Of a stretch of 50,644 nucleotides of DNA, positions 41,330 to 48,277 are shown in pieces. Every line of letters begins with the position of its first letter. The first letter of the stretch is position 1. Made by a program: the position numbers and the translations under genes. A model generated the notes under the pieces. The model was not told the origin of the DNA, searched no databases, and saw only the letters and a list, made by a program, of their open reading frames with translations. Origin of the DNA: Deltaproteobacteria bacterium (GTDB lineage Bacteria; Myxococcota_A; Polyangia; JAAYKL01); the NCBI GenBank assembly GCA_030595125.1, contig JAUVDV010000036.1, positions 1-50,644 on the forward strand. Direction: 5' to 3'.

Positions 41330-42061
41330 CTAAGGACAGTCGAACGAGAAGGTGTTTTCGTACCAGACCCACGATGTCGTTTCGCCCGCGCCGGGATATT
41401 CGTATAGCTGGTTGAGTGTGCTGACGGCGCCGTCGCAGGTGTAATAGACATGCAAGGTGGCGTCAGGGGCGTTGACCTGACTCCCGGTATTCCAGAACGT
41501 CACCTCATACGGCCCATCCCCTAGCGGCCTGAGGTCCGGACTGACGATCCATTCGTCCTGGGTGTAGTTCCATTCCACTTGCGCACAGTAATTGCCGCCG
41601 TGAGGAGTGAAACCGGTGCTTCCAGTGCTGCCGAAATACACTTCCCATGAATACGAGGTGTTGACCACGAGGGTGGTCCAACCCGAAGAGAGGGAACCGC
41701 TCTCGAAGTCCTCCTGGGCAATCGTCGTCGATGAGTCGTCGGTTATCGCGATATCATCGAGCCCGTGCCAAGCTCCGTCATCGCCCACGTACTGGAACCC
41801 CACCAGGATCGCGTCCGACGGAAAGCCTGCGTCCCCTCCGCCGTCCGGACCCGCATCCGAATCAGTATCGGTGTCAGTGTCCGAATCTGTGTCCGTATCT
41901 GTGTCCGAATCTGTGTCCGTATCTGTATCCGTGTCGGTGTCCGAATCGGAATCGCTCCCTCCGTCGTCCGGAATCGTCCCGAGACCCTCCCCGCTGTCCG
42001 GGGTGCATCCGGCAAGGAGAAATATTGCGACAATGCCCAGCTTCACCAGGTTAAAATTCAT
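41330..42061 (-). CDS. Lipoprotein with Asp/Ser/Thr spacer and choice-of-anchor-J-like domain
   Basis: This is a 243-residue protein. The signal peptide ends LLAGC (Cys19). A spacer of D-S/T pairs covers about 36-70. The C-terminal jelly-roll-like domain (about 83-243) contains DFESGSLSSGWTTL, YSWEVYFGSTGSTGFTPHGGNYCAQVEWN, DEWIVSPDL and VTFWNTGS, a pattern of choice-of-anchor J domains that often bind glycans or act as accessory modules of secreted enzymes. Only the last domain-like portion of such proteins is present. It is presumed surface-exposed. Confidence 0.85.
   Translation of the reverse strand: MNFNLVKLGIVAIFLLAGCTPDSGEGLGTIPDDGGSDSDSDTDTDTDTDTDSDTDTDTDSDTDTDTDSDAGPDGGGDAGFPSDAILVGFQYVGDDGAWHGLDDIAITDDSSTTIAQEDFESGSLSSGWTTLVVNTSYSWEVYFGSTGSTGFTPHGGNYCAQVEWNYTQDEWIVSPDLRPLGDGPYEVTFWNTGSQVNAPDATLHVYYTCDGAVSTLNQLYEYPGAGETTSWVWYENTFSFDCP
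41853..41956 (-). repeat. Low-complexity repeat encoding the Asp-Ser/Thr spacer
   Basis: On the plus strand it reads as alternating GTC/ATC/TCC-G(A/T)(A/G/T) hexamers such as GTGTCCGAATCT, coding SDTDTD on the minus strand. It forms part of the lipoprotein gene at 41330-42061. Confidence 0.8.
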
Positions 42062-42086
42062 GATCTAAATTTACCGCCTTTTCTCT

Positions 42087-42569
42087 TCATTGTCTAAATA
42101 CGATCTGCAGCACGCCCTTCTTTGTGGGTCTCATCACAAGCACGTCGCCCGGCTCCGCTCCCCTGGGTTTATCCACAACTCCACGCACCCTCACCACGTC
42201 ACCGACCCGAATCATGCGGGCCAGGTAACGGCCCTTGCCCTTCTTGCCGATGGGACCCGACTCCTCCACCCCGCCCTGTACGTCCATGGTCTCGCCGTCG
42301 CCCGCTATCCAGACCCGGCCCGTTCCGTCCTCCAGATAAAATCCCTCGCACTTCTGCCGGACGTTCTGGGGCACCCACATCTTGCGCCCCCGTCCACGGG
42401 GACCGTGCTGCCACGCCTCGGTCAAATGGAAGTAAAATACGCATTTCGTGCTTGTTCCCGGAACGGTCATCTCCCGCGCGGCCACGACCTTTCCCTCCAC
42501 AACGCGGTCGTCCCCCTGCGCGAGATTGCCCACGTCGGTTCGCCTCTTCAGTTTCAGGAACATGCTCAC
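42087..42569 (-). CDS. Hypothetical OB-fold-like protein
   Basis: This is a 160-residue protein with an N-terminal basic patch and central beta-rich segments VVEGKVVAAREMTVPGTSTKCVFYFHLTEAW and GFYLEDGTGRVWIAGD, ending in VRVRGVVDKP and a basic tail. This rhythm resembles GIDE/OB-like domains, but I cannot assign the family confidently. There is no signal peptide or transmembrane helix. The ATG overlaps the stop of the upstream lipoprotein gene by 4 bases, so the two are translationally coupled. Confidence 0.68.
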   Translation of the reverse strand: MSMFLKLKRRTDVGNLAQGDDRVVEGKVVAAREMTVPGTSTKCVFYFHLTEAWQHGPRGRGRKMWVPQNVRQKCEGFYLEDGTGRVWIAGDGETMDVQGGVEESGPIGKKGKGRYLARMIRVGDVVRVRGVVDKPRGAEPGDVLVMRPTKKGVLQIVFRQ

Positions 42570-43024
42570 CGATCGATTTTCCCGACTTGATTGTCCAGCT
42601 CCGTCCTTCTCCAGACGTCACCGTTTTCGTATGACATTTCAATCCGGACTTCGGCCTCACCGTCCAGATTTTTGCCCCTGGTCACCACAATCCAGAGATG
42701 ATCCCGCACGGAGACGGTCAGTTCCGCCTCCAGGATCTCTCCTCCCACCTCGCTCACGGCCCTCACGCGCACCTCTTTTGGTGTAGGGCGCGCACCGAGA
42801 TAAATGTAATCCGTGGGCTCCCGAAACGGCACCGGACCGTAGAACAGCGGCTCTCCGTCCACGGTGATTTTTATCGGGGCGATCGTTTCGTCGGGATCCT
42901 CGTTGGCCACGGAGAAGACGACTACACACCCATCATGGGCCGCTCCTGAGGAATCTCCGCCGTCCGAACGCGCGCCACATCCGCAGAGAAACGCCGTTAT
43001 GAGAATCAACACTGTTAACCCCAT
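42566..43024 (-). CDS. Small lipoprotein; start codon supplied by repeat family C
   Basis: This is a 152-residue protein. ATG 43024 follows GGGGAAGG five bases upstream, both lying within a copy of repeat family C, and begins a signal peptide GLTVLILITAFLCGC (Cys16). The mature part is beta-rich (CVVVFSVANEDPDETIAPIKITVDGEPLFYG; DHLWIVVTRGKNLDGEAEVRIEM), of unknown family. An alternative ATG at 43093 would add 23 residues, most encoded by the repeat. It is coupled to the downstream OB-like gene and 75 bases from the upstream hydrolase stop. Confidence 0.68.
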   Translation of the reverse strand: MGLTVLILITAFLCGCGARSDGGDSSGAAHDGCVVVFSVANEDPDETIAPIKITVDGEPLFYGPVPFREPTDYIYLGARPTPKEVRVRAVSEVGGEILEAELTVSVRDHLWIVVTRGKNLDGEAEVRIEMSYENGDVWRRTELDNQVGKIDR

Positions 43025-43067
43025 CCCGGCCTTCCCCTGCGAGGGGAAGGGGAATTTGTTTGCGGCC
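43018..43067 (+). repeat. Repeat family C, copy 3
   Basis: Same ACCCCATCCCGGCCTTCCCC start and 8-bp stem as 29025 and 29295. In this orientation the minus strand supplies a ribosome binding site and ATG for the small lipoprotein gene. Confidence 0.75.
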
Positions 43068-43099
43068 AGCTTTGACAGGTTGGTCATGAACATACGTTG

Positions 43100-43951
43100 T
43101 CACTCAATCTGCCCTGCGTCCACAACTCTCGGCTCGACGAGCCTTTTCAATCCGGACATCCCGGTTACCGCAAAGTCGGATCTGTACGAGTGCCCCGCCC
43201 CCTTCATATCCACGAACACCGCCCGTATTCCGCGGGCCTCGAGACGCCTGGTCGCGTCCCTGGCGAGGTTCCGCCTCCCGGGCGCGCTCATCGCCATGCC
43301 CACTCCCTTCACGCCCACCCGTGACAGGGACTTGATCTTCTTTTTGTCGAGCTTCTTGACCCCGCCTTCCACCAGAAAGAGAAACTCGTATTTTCCCGGA
43401 TCCGCCAGCGCCAGATCCGGAGCCAGTATTCCGCCGAGGGAGAACCCGGCCAGCACCATCCGCTCCCTGGACACCCGCCCCGGATATCTCTCTTCCAGCG
43501 CCTGGAGAGAGGCCTCGATCTCACGTCTGACAGCCCCCGAGCCGTTGTATGTCCACCTGTCCTCCGCCCTGCTCGCCCATGGTGTCCGAACTCCCCTGGG
43601 ACAGAGCGTCCACCCGTAGAACCCGGCGACCTCGCCCCACACGTCGCACTCCCACTCGGGTCGATCGAAGTTGCCGTGCAGGACCACCACCACCGGTTTG
43701 GGCCAGCCCGAGTCATCCGACGGGCCCACGTGGGACGCCGGTCGAAAACCCGCCACCTTCAGAGGAACGGGTCCAGCCGGCGAAGTCTCCACGGGAGGCG
43801 GCGCGGCATCCGGTTGCGATTCCGCCTTTTCGGGATCGCTCGATGCCTGCTCCATCGGTTTGATAATCTCCGGGGTAACCGCCCCGATCGGGCTCCCCGG
43901 GGCCTTCTCCGACCCGCATCCGACAAGTAAAATCAGAAACACTAGTTTCAT
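43100..43951 (-). CDS. Lipoprotein alpha/beta hydrolase
   Basis: This is a 283-residue protein. A very short signal peptide MKLVFLILLVGC gives Cys12. After a Pro/Ser/Ala-rich linker the hydrolase fold begins with VVVVLHGNFDRP, followed by the nucleophile elbow LAGFSLGGILAP (GxSxG) and later KGAGHSY with the presumed catalytic His. The Asp is probably in the MAMSAPGRR region. Esterase or lipase-like activity at the envelope is likely; substrate unknown. GAGGA lies before the ATG. The gene leads a short minus-strand run with the small lipoprotein and OB-like genes. Confidence 0.85.
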   Translation of the reverse strand: MKLVFLILLVGCGSEKAPGSPIGAVTPEIIKPMEQASSDPEKAESQPDAAPPPVETSPAGPVPLKVAGFRPASHVGPSDDSGWPKPVVVVLHGNFDRPEWECDVWGEVAGFYGWTLCPRGVRTPWASRAEDRWTYNGSGAVRREIEASLQALEERYPGRVSRERMVLAGFSLGGILAPDLALADPGKYEFLFLVEGGVKKLDKKKIKSLSRVGVKGVGMAMSAPGRRNLARDATRRLEARGIRAVFVDMKGAGHSYRSDFAVTGMSGLKRLVEPRVVDAGQIE

Positions 43952-44002
43952 TCGTCCTCGTGCTATCCTTCCATGAGAAGGCCTTGCGGAGCAGGACAGA
44001 CG

Positions 44003-44872
44003 CTACTTGATCTGCTTCTCCAGCTCGCTCATGTCGGGCAACTCGTCCAGGTTGGGCATCAGGATTATCTCGATGCGACGGTTCTGCGCCTTGTGTTCCT
44101 TGCTGTCGTTGGCGACCATGCGCTGGTACTCGGAGTATCCCGAAGCGGAGAGGTTCTTTGGACGAACCCCCATCTCCTGAAGCGCCCGCACAACCGCCAC
44201 CGATCGGGCCGTGGAGAGTTCCCAATTATCCTTGAAACGACCACTGGTCATGGGCACGTTGTCGGTGTGGCCCGCAACCTGGAACTCCCGGTTTTTTATC
44301 TGCGAAAGCACACCAGCCACCTCGCCAAGGGTGGCCAACCCACTCTCGCTCACCTCCGCCTTGCCGGAGTCGAAGAGCACGGCGCTCGGCAGTTCCAGCG
44401 TCAGCTTGCCGTTCCTGATGCGCACGTTGAGCTTGCCCCCGGCTATAAGGGACTTGAACTTGCCCAGAAGCCCCTTCAGGGTGTCCAGGCGTGCCTGGGC
44501 CGCCGCCTGTTTGCGCTTCATCTCATCGATGAGCTTCTGCTGCTCGTCGAGGGTAGTCTGGTACTTGGCGGCCATGGAGTCCTTGTCGCCACCCAGCTTC
44601 TCCAGGCCCTCCTCCAGTTCCCTCATGTAGTCCACAAGCGTCAAGATGCGCGCCTCGAGTTGCCGATTCTTCTCATCCAGGGCAGCCACGTTCGCCTCCA
44701 GCCCATCCACCTCTCCGAGAAGAACTCCCCTCTCGTCGGTCAGCTCCGACAAATCGATGTTCAGTTTGGCGATCTCATCCTGCTGACCGGCAATCTGATC
44801 CTTGTACTTCTGGCAACCCGACACCATGAGTACCAGCGCCAGTCCCAGCAGAAGATTTTTAATATTGATCAT
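44003..44872 (-). CDS. OmpA-family lipoprotein with coiled-coil stalk
   Basis: This is a 289-residue protein. GGAGG eight bases upstream fixes ATG 44872. The signal peptide ends MVSGC (Cys20). A long coiled coil with heptad Leu/Ile (about 25-155) leads to an OmpA C-terminal peptidoglycan-binding domain (about 165-285): LFDSGKAEVSESG, VAGHTDNVPM, ELSTARSVAVVRAL, SASGYSEYQRMVAND and NRRIEIILMP. It tethers the outer membrane to peptidoglycan. It is divergent from the methylmalonyl-CoA epimerase gene. Confidence 0.94.
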   Translation of the reverse strand: MINIKNLLLGLALVLMVSGCQKYKDQIAGQQDEIAKLNIDLSELTDERGVLLGEVDGLEANVAALDEKNRQLEARILTLVDYMRELEEGLEKLGGDKDSMAAKYQTTLDEQQKLIDEMKRKQAAAQARLDTLKGLLGKFKSLIAGGKLNVRIRNGKLTLELPSAVLFDSGKAEVSESGLATLGEVAGVLSQIKNREFQVAGHTDNVPMTSGRFKDNWELSTARSVAVVRALQEMGVRPKNLSASGYSEYQRMVANDSKEHKAQNRRIEIILMPNLDELPDMSELEKQIK

Positions 44873-44990
44873 CGTCCACACCTCCATTCCTTGGGATGAC
44901 CATAACATTCATTCGCCCGCCATGGCACTCCATTGACACGGTCGCACAAACAATGGGAGGGTTGGTGCTCGAAAATCGGGAGAGCAAAAA

Positions 44991-45401
44991 ATGAAAGTAA
45001 AGAAGATCAGTCATATCGGCATTTCGGTTCCCAGCATCGATGATTACATCGGTTTTTTCGAGGGCTTTCTCGACCTCGAATTCACCGGCACAGAGGTCGT
45101 CGAGGATCAGAAGGTGAAGGTCGCGTTCCTCACCATCGGCGAGTCCCGGATAGAGCTGCTGGAGCCCACGGCCCCCGACAGCCCGGTTCAAAAATACATC
45201 GACAAGAACGACGGCAAACCCAGAATTCACCACGTGGCCTATGAGGTAGAGGATCTGGAAGCCGCGCTCGAAGAGGCCAAAGAGGCAGGTATCAAGCTCA
45301 TCGATGAGAAGCCTCGCATCGGCGCGGGAGGCGTGCGCATAGCCTTCATTCATCCCAGAGCGAGCGCGGGCGTTCTCACCGAGCTCTGCGAACAACACTG
45401 A
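44991..45401 (+). CDS. mce: Methylmalonyl-CoA epimerase
   Basis: This is a 136-residue VOC-fold enzyme, the usual length. KISHIGISVPSIDDYIGFF, the strand IELLEP and HHVAYEVEDLEAALEEAKEAGIKLIDEKPRIGAGG with IAFIHP and GVLTELCE provide the metal ligands (His, Gln/Glu, His, Glu). It interconverts (S)- and (R)-methylmalonyl-CoA. The start is preceded by GGGAGAG. It is 22 bases upstream of the carboxyltransferase gene. Confidence 0.95.
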   Translation: MKVKKISHIGISVPSIDDYIGFFEGFLDLEFTGTEVVEDQKVKVAFLTIGESRIELLEPTAPDSPVQKYIDKNDGKPRIHHVAYEVEDLEAALEEAKEAGIKLIDEKPRIGAGGVRIAFIHPRASAGVLTELCEQH

Positions 45402-45423
45402 CACCCATAGCGGAGATTCTTTT

Positions 45424-46983
45424 ATGACCAACAAGCGCCTTCAAGCGAGTATCGAGGATCTCAGATCCAGACTGGAAAACGCCGAGAACCATGCGCCGGC
45501 GGCCAAGATCGAGAAACGACACGAAAAGGGCAAGATGACGGCCCGGGAGCGCGTCCTGAAACTCCTGGACGACGGGTCCTTTCACGAGACCGGCGCCCTC
45601 ATGACCCACCGATGCACCGACTTCGGCATGGAAAAGAAGAAGATCCCCGGTGACGGCGTAATCACGGGCTGGGGCACCATCGACGATCGCCAGGTTTTTG
45701 TCTTCTCTCAGGACTTCATGGACTTCGGCGGCGCCCTCGGCGAAGTCTTCGCGCAGAAGATTGTCAATGTGATGGACATGGCCATGGCCGCCCGCTGCCC
45801 CATTATCGGGCTCAACGACTCCGGCGGCGCGCGAATCCAGGAGGGCGTACTCTCCCTGGGCGGTTACGGCGATATCTTCTTTCGAAATACCATGGCGTCG
45901 GGCTTCATCCCCCAGATATCGGCCATCATGGGGCCGTGCGCTGGCGGCGCGGTCTACTCGCCGGCCATAACGGATTTCACCTTCATGGTTCGCGAGACGA
46001 GCTACATGTTCATCACCGGCCCAAACGTGATCAAGGCGGCCACGGGCGAGGAGATCTCCCCGGAGGATCTCGGCGGCGCCAGGTCCCACGGGTCCAAGTC
46101 CGGCGTGTGTCACTTCGAATACAAGTCGGAGGAAAGCTGCCTCGAAGGAATCAGGGAGCTGTTGAGCTACCTCCCTCGCAGCTGCGAGGAACGCACGCCC
46201 AAGATCGAATTCGATCCGGAACAGGATCCGCAAGCCGACAAGATCCTCGATCTCATCCCGGAGAATCTTAAAGGCGTCTACGACATGCGCAAGCTCGTCA
46301 AGGTAATCTCGGACGACGGCGCCTGGTTCGAGGTGCTCAAGAGTTTCGCGCGCAACTTCATTACCGGATTCGCCCGCGTCGGCGGACGGTCGGTGGGTAT
46401 CCTGGGCAACAACCCCATGTTCTCGGCCGGGTGCCTGGACATCAACGCCTCGGACAAGGCCGCGCGGTTCGTTCGGTTCTGCGACTGCTTCAACATCCCC
46501 ATGATCACCTTCGTGGATGTGCCGGGTTTCCTGCCGGGAACGGTCCAGGAACACGCCGGCATCATCAGACACGGCGCCAAGCTCCTGTTCGCGTACTCCG
46601 AGGCGAGCGTCCCCATGATCACGGTAATCGTACGCAAGGCCTACGGCGGCGCCTACGACGCCATGTGCTCCAAGCATCTGGGATGCGACATCAACTTCGC
46701 CTGGCCCAACGCCGAGATCGCCGTGATGGGCGCGGCGGGGGCCATGAACATCATCGGGCGCAAGGAGATCGCGGCGGCCGACGATCCGGAAGCAAAGAAG
46801 GCCGAGCTGGTCGAGGAATACGTAGGCAACTTCTCCAACCCCTACAAGGCCGCAGAGCTGGGCTACATCGACGCGGTGATCGAACCGACGGAGACCCGAG
46901 CCCGCCTCATCGACGCCCTTTCCACCATCGCCGGCAAGAAGATCGAACGGCCGCGCAAGAAACACGGCAACATTCCATTGTAA
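45424..46983 (+). CDS. Acyl-CoA carboxylase/methylmalonyl-CoA decarboxylase carboxyltransferase subunit
   Basis: This is a 519-residue protein of the PccB/MmdA type. N- and C-terminal crotonase-like halves carry LNDSGGARIQEGVLSLGGYG, IMGPCAGGAVYSPAITDF, the second CoA site DVPGFLPGTVQEHAGIIRHGAK and VIVRKAYGGAYDAMCSK. It transfers the carboxyl group between carboxybiotin and propionyl-CoA. Biotin carboxylase or membrane decarboxylase subunits are not in the window, so carboxylase versus sodium-pumping decarboxylase cannot be decided. It forms an operon with mce. Confidence 0.95.
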   Translation: MTNKRLQASIEDLRSRLENAENHAPAAKIEKRHEKGKMTARERVLKLLDDGSFHETGALMTHRCTDFGMEKKKIPGDGVITGWGTIDDRQVFVFSQDFMDFGGALGEVFAQKIVNVMDMAMAARCPIIGLNDSGGARIQEGVLSLGGYGDIFFRNTMASGFIPQISAIMGPCAGGAVYSPAITDFTFMVRETSYMFITGPNVIKAATGEEISPEDLGGARSHGSKSGVCHFEYKSEESCLEGIRELLSYLPRSCEERTPKIEFDPEQDPQADKILDLIPENLKGVYDMRKLVKVISDDGAWFEVLKSFARNFITGFARVGGRSVGILGNNPMFSAGCLDINASDKAARFVRFCDCFNIPMITFVDVPGFLPGTVQEHAGIIRHGAKLLFAYSEASVPMITVIVRKAYGGAYDAMCSKHLGCDINFAWPNAEIAVMGAAGAMNIIGRKEIAAADDPEAKKAELVEEYVGNFSNPYKAAELGYIDAVIEPTETRARLIDALSTIAGKKIERPRKKHGNIPL

Positions 46984-47003
46984 TCATCCATGGTACAAGA
47001 TCT

Positions 47004-47034
47004 CGCCATAGCTCGCTTTGGCGAGCGACGGCGG
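47004..47034 (+). repeat. Palindromic repeat family B, copy 2
   Basis: CGCCATAGCTCGC-TTTG-GCGAGCGACGGCGG; inner arms CTCGC/GCGAG pair. It is matched on the opposite strand by 24517-24547. Confidence 0.7.
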
Positions 47035-47099
47035 ACCCGTCACAAACCCCAGCTAAACGTCGCGATCATCCAATGATGTCGGCCCTCATTGCGCCAGCA

Positions 47100-47128
47100 C
47101 CGCGGAAGTAAATCCCGCGGCCAGAAAT
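47100..47128 (-). repeat. Palindromic repeat family A, inverted copy
   Basis: Exact reverse complement of 47301-47329 and 25909-25937. Confidence 0.8.
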
Positions 47129-47300
47129 ACGGCCTGCGGCCGAAAACGGCGGGGCCGTCACTAATCCGCCCATTCGCTCGAACTCCGACACGAGGAGTCC
47201 GTCTTCTTATCGTTACCACTGATTTCTGATGTATTCGCGCAGCTCAAAAAAATGAACATGAGGTTTTGAGGGCGGTGCCCTTTCCGACACGAAGTGGCGC

Positions 47301-47329
47301 ATTTCTGGCCGCGGGATTTACTTCCGCGG
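47301..47329 (+). repeat. Palindromic repeat family A, direct copy
   Basis: Identical to 25909-25937; inverted relative to 47100-47128. With that copy it could form a large stem-loop enclosing about 170 bases. Confidence 0.8.
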
Positions 47330-47353
47330 GACGAGAGCGAAGCAGGGCAAACG

Positions 47354-48262
47354 TCACACGGCGGACCCGCTTGATAGATATCCCATTATTCCGTCCAGGG
47401 TATTGCCCAGGAAGTGCCGCTCGCGGATCTGGAGATCCTCGTCGAGCTGGTCGAAATGCCCCTGCCCGTACAGGGGATCGATTTCCATTAACCTCGCGAA
47501 CAGGCGCGGTTCCAGGTCGTCGGTGGACTCCTCCTTCAGCTCCCGTATCGTATCCACCCACCTCACGAGTTGCTCCTTCGCTGCATGAACATACCTGAAG
47601 GCGCCTTTGACCTGCCCGTAATGGGCGAAGGCGGTCACCTGCGGTTCCTCTTTTATGGCGAGGAGTCTCTCAAAGGATTGGAGGGCCTGGTCCATGAAAA
47701 ATCGGGGCGGCGTGGCCGGGCGCAGGTACAGATCCCCGCTAGGAATGACCTGATGGGTACCGATGGCCTCACCGACGTAGAGAATGGAATCGTGTAGAAA
47801 CGAAACGTGGTGAACCGCATGCCCGGGGGTCATGATGACATCGATGCCGCGGTCCGCGAGATCTTCCTTCGTCGCGATGGCATCCGCCGAAATCGGATCC
47901 GGTTTTCCGTACATTTGAGCCGTCTCACCGAGCACCTTCTTTGATCCCGCCCACAACCGCTCGGGTTCAACAATGTGTTTGACGCCGTCCGGATGGCAGT
48001 AGAGCCTTGCCCCGGGAAATGCATCGAGCACCTGCGCTGCGCCGCCGCCGTGATCCAGATGGATATGGGTGAGGATCACGAAATCCAGCTTCTTCACTCC
48101 GAGCGTCGCCAGTCTATCGATGAGATATTCGATGGTCGATTGCGGCCCGGGATCCACGATGTACGTGAGGTCATCGCCGCGCCATACCCAGCAACTCAGA
48201 AACCGTCGATATCCCGTAGCCTTCTGATCGAGATCCACCAGATCCAGTTTACCTTTGCACAT
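47354..48262 (-). CDS. MBL-fold metallo-hydrolase
   Basis: This is a 302-residue protein. The metal motif THIHLDHGGG provides His66, His68, Asp70 and His71; TPGHAVHHVSF and FAHYG provide later His ligands. An IVDPGPQ start and a C-terminal helical extension (about 205-302) fit a glyoxalase II-like or lactonase-like hydrolase. The ATG is 15 bases after the kinase stop with GGAG four bases upstream, so it is cotranscribed with the STPK. Substrate unknown. Confidence 0.9.
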   Translation of the reverse strand: MCKGKLDLVDLDQKATGYRRFLSCWVWRGDDLTYIVDPGPQSTIEYLIDRLATLGVKKLDFVILTHIHLDHGGGAAQVLDAFPGARLYCHPDGVKHIVEPERLWAGSKKVLGETAQMYGKPDPISADAIATKEDLADRGIDVIMTPGHAVHHVSFLHDSILYVGEAIGTHQVIPSGDLYLRPATPPRFFMDQALQSFERLLAIKEEPQVTAFAHYGQVKGAFRYVHAAKEQLVRWVDTIRELKEESTDDLEPRLFARLMEIDPLYGQGHFDQLDEDLQIRERHFLGNTLDGIMGYLSSGSAV

Positions 48263-48277
48263 GATGCTCCGCTCTCT

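Larger units (their letters stand above)
46984..47353. other. Repeat-rich intergenic region
   Basis: These 370 bases separate the carboxyltransferase gene and the convergent metallo-hydrolase gene. They contain a family B palindrome (47004-47034) and two inverted, identical copies of family A (47100-47128, 47301-47329) about 170 bases apart. No credible gene was found between them. Confidence 0.7.

Noticed and set aside
42087-42569. E3 ligase-like GIDE domain assignment
   Set aside because: Only a few beta motifs are reminiscent; no membrane helices or RING domain, so the protein is left as hypothetical.
45376-46965. Long open frame (529 codons) opposite the carboxyltransferase gene
   Set aside because: It mirrors a highly conserved gene of high GC third-position bias; no domain or start site supports it.
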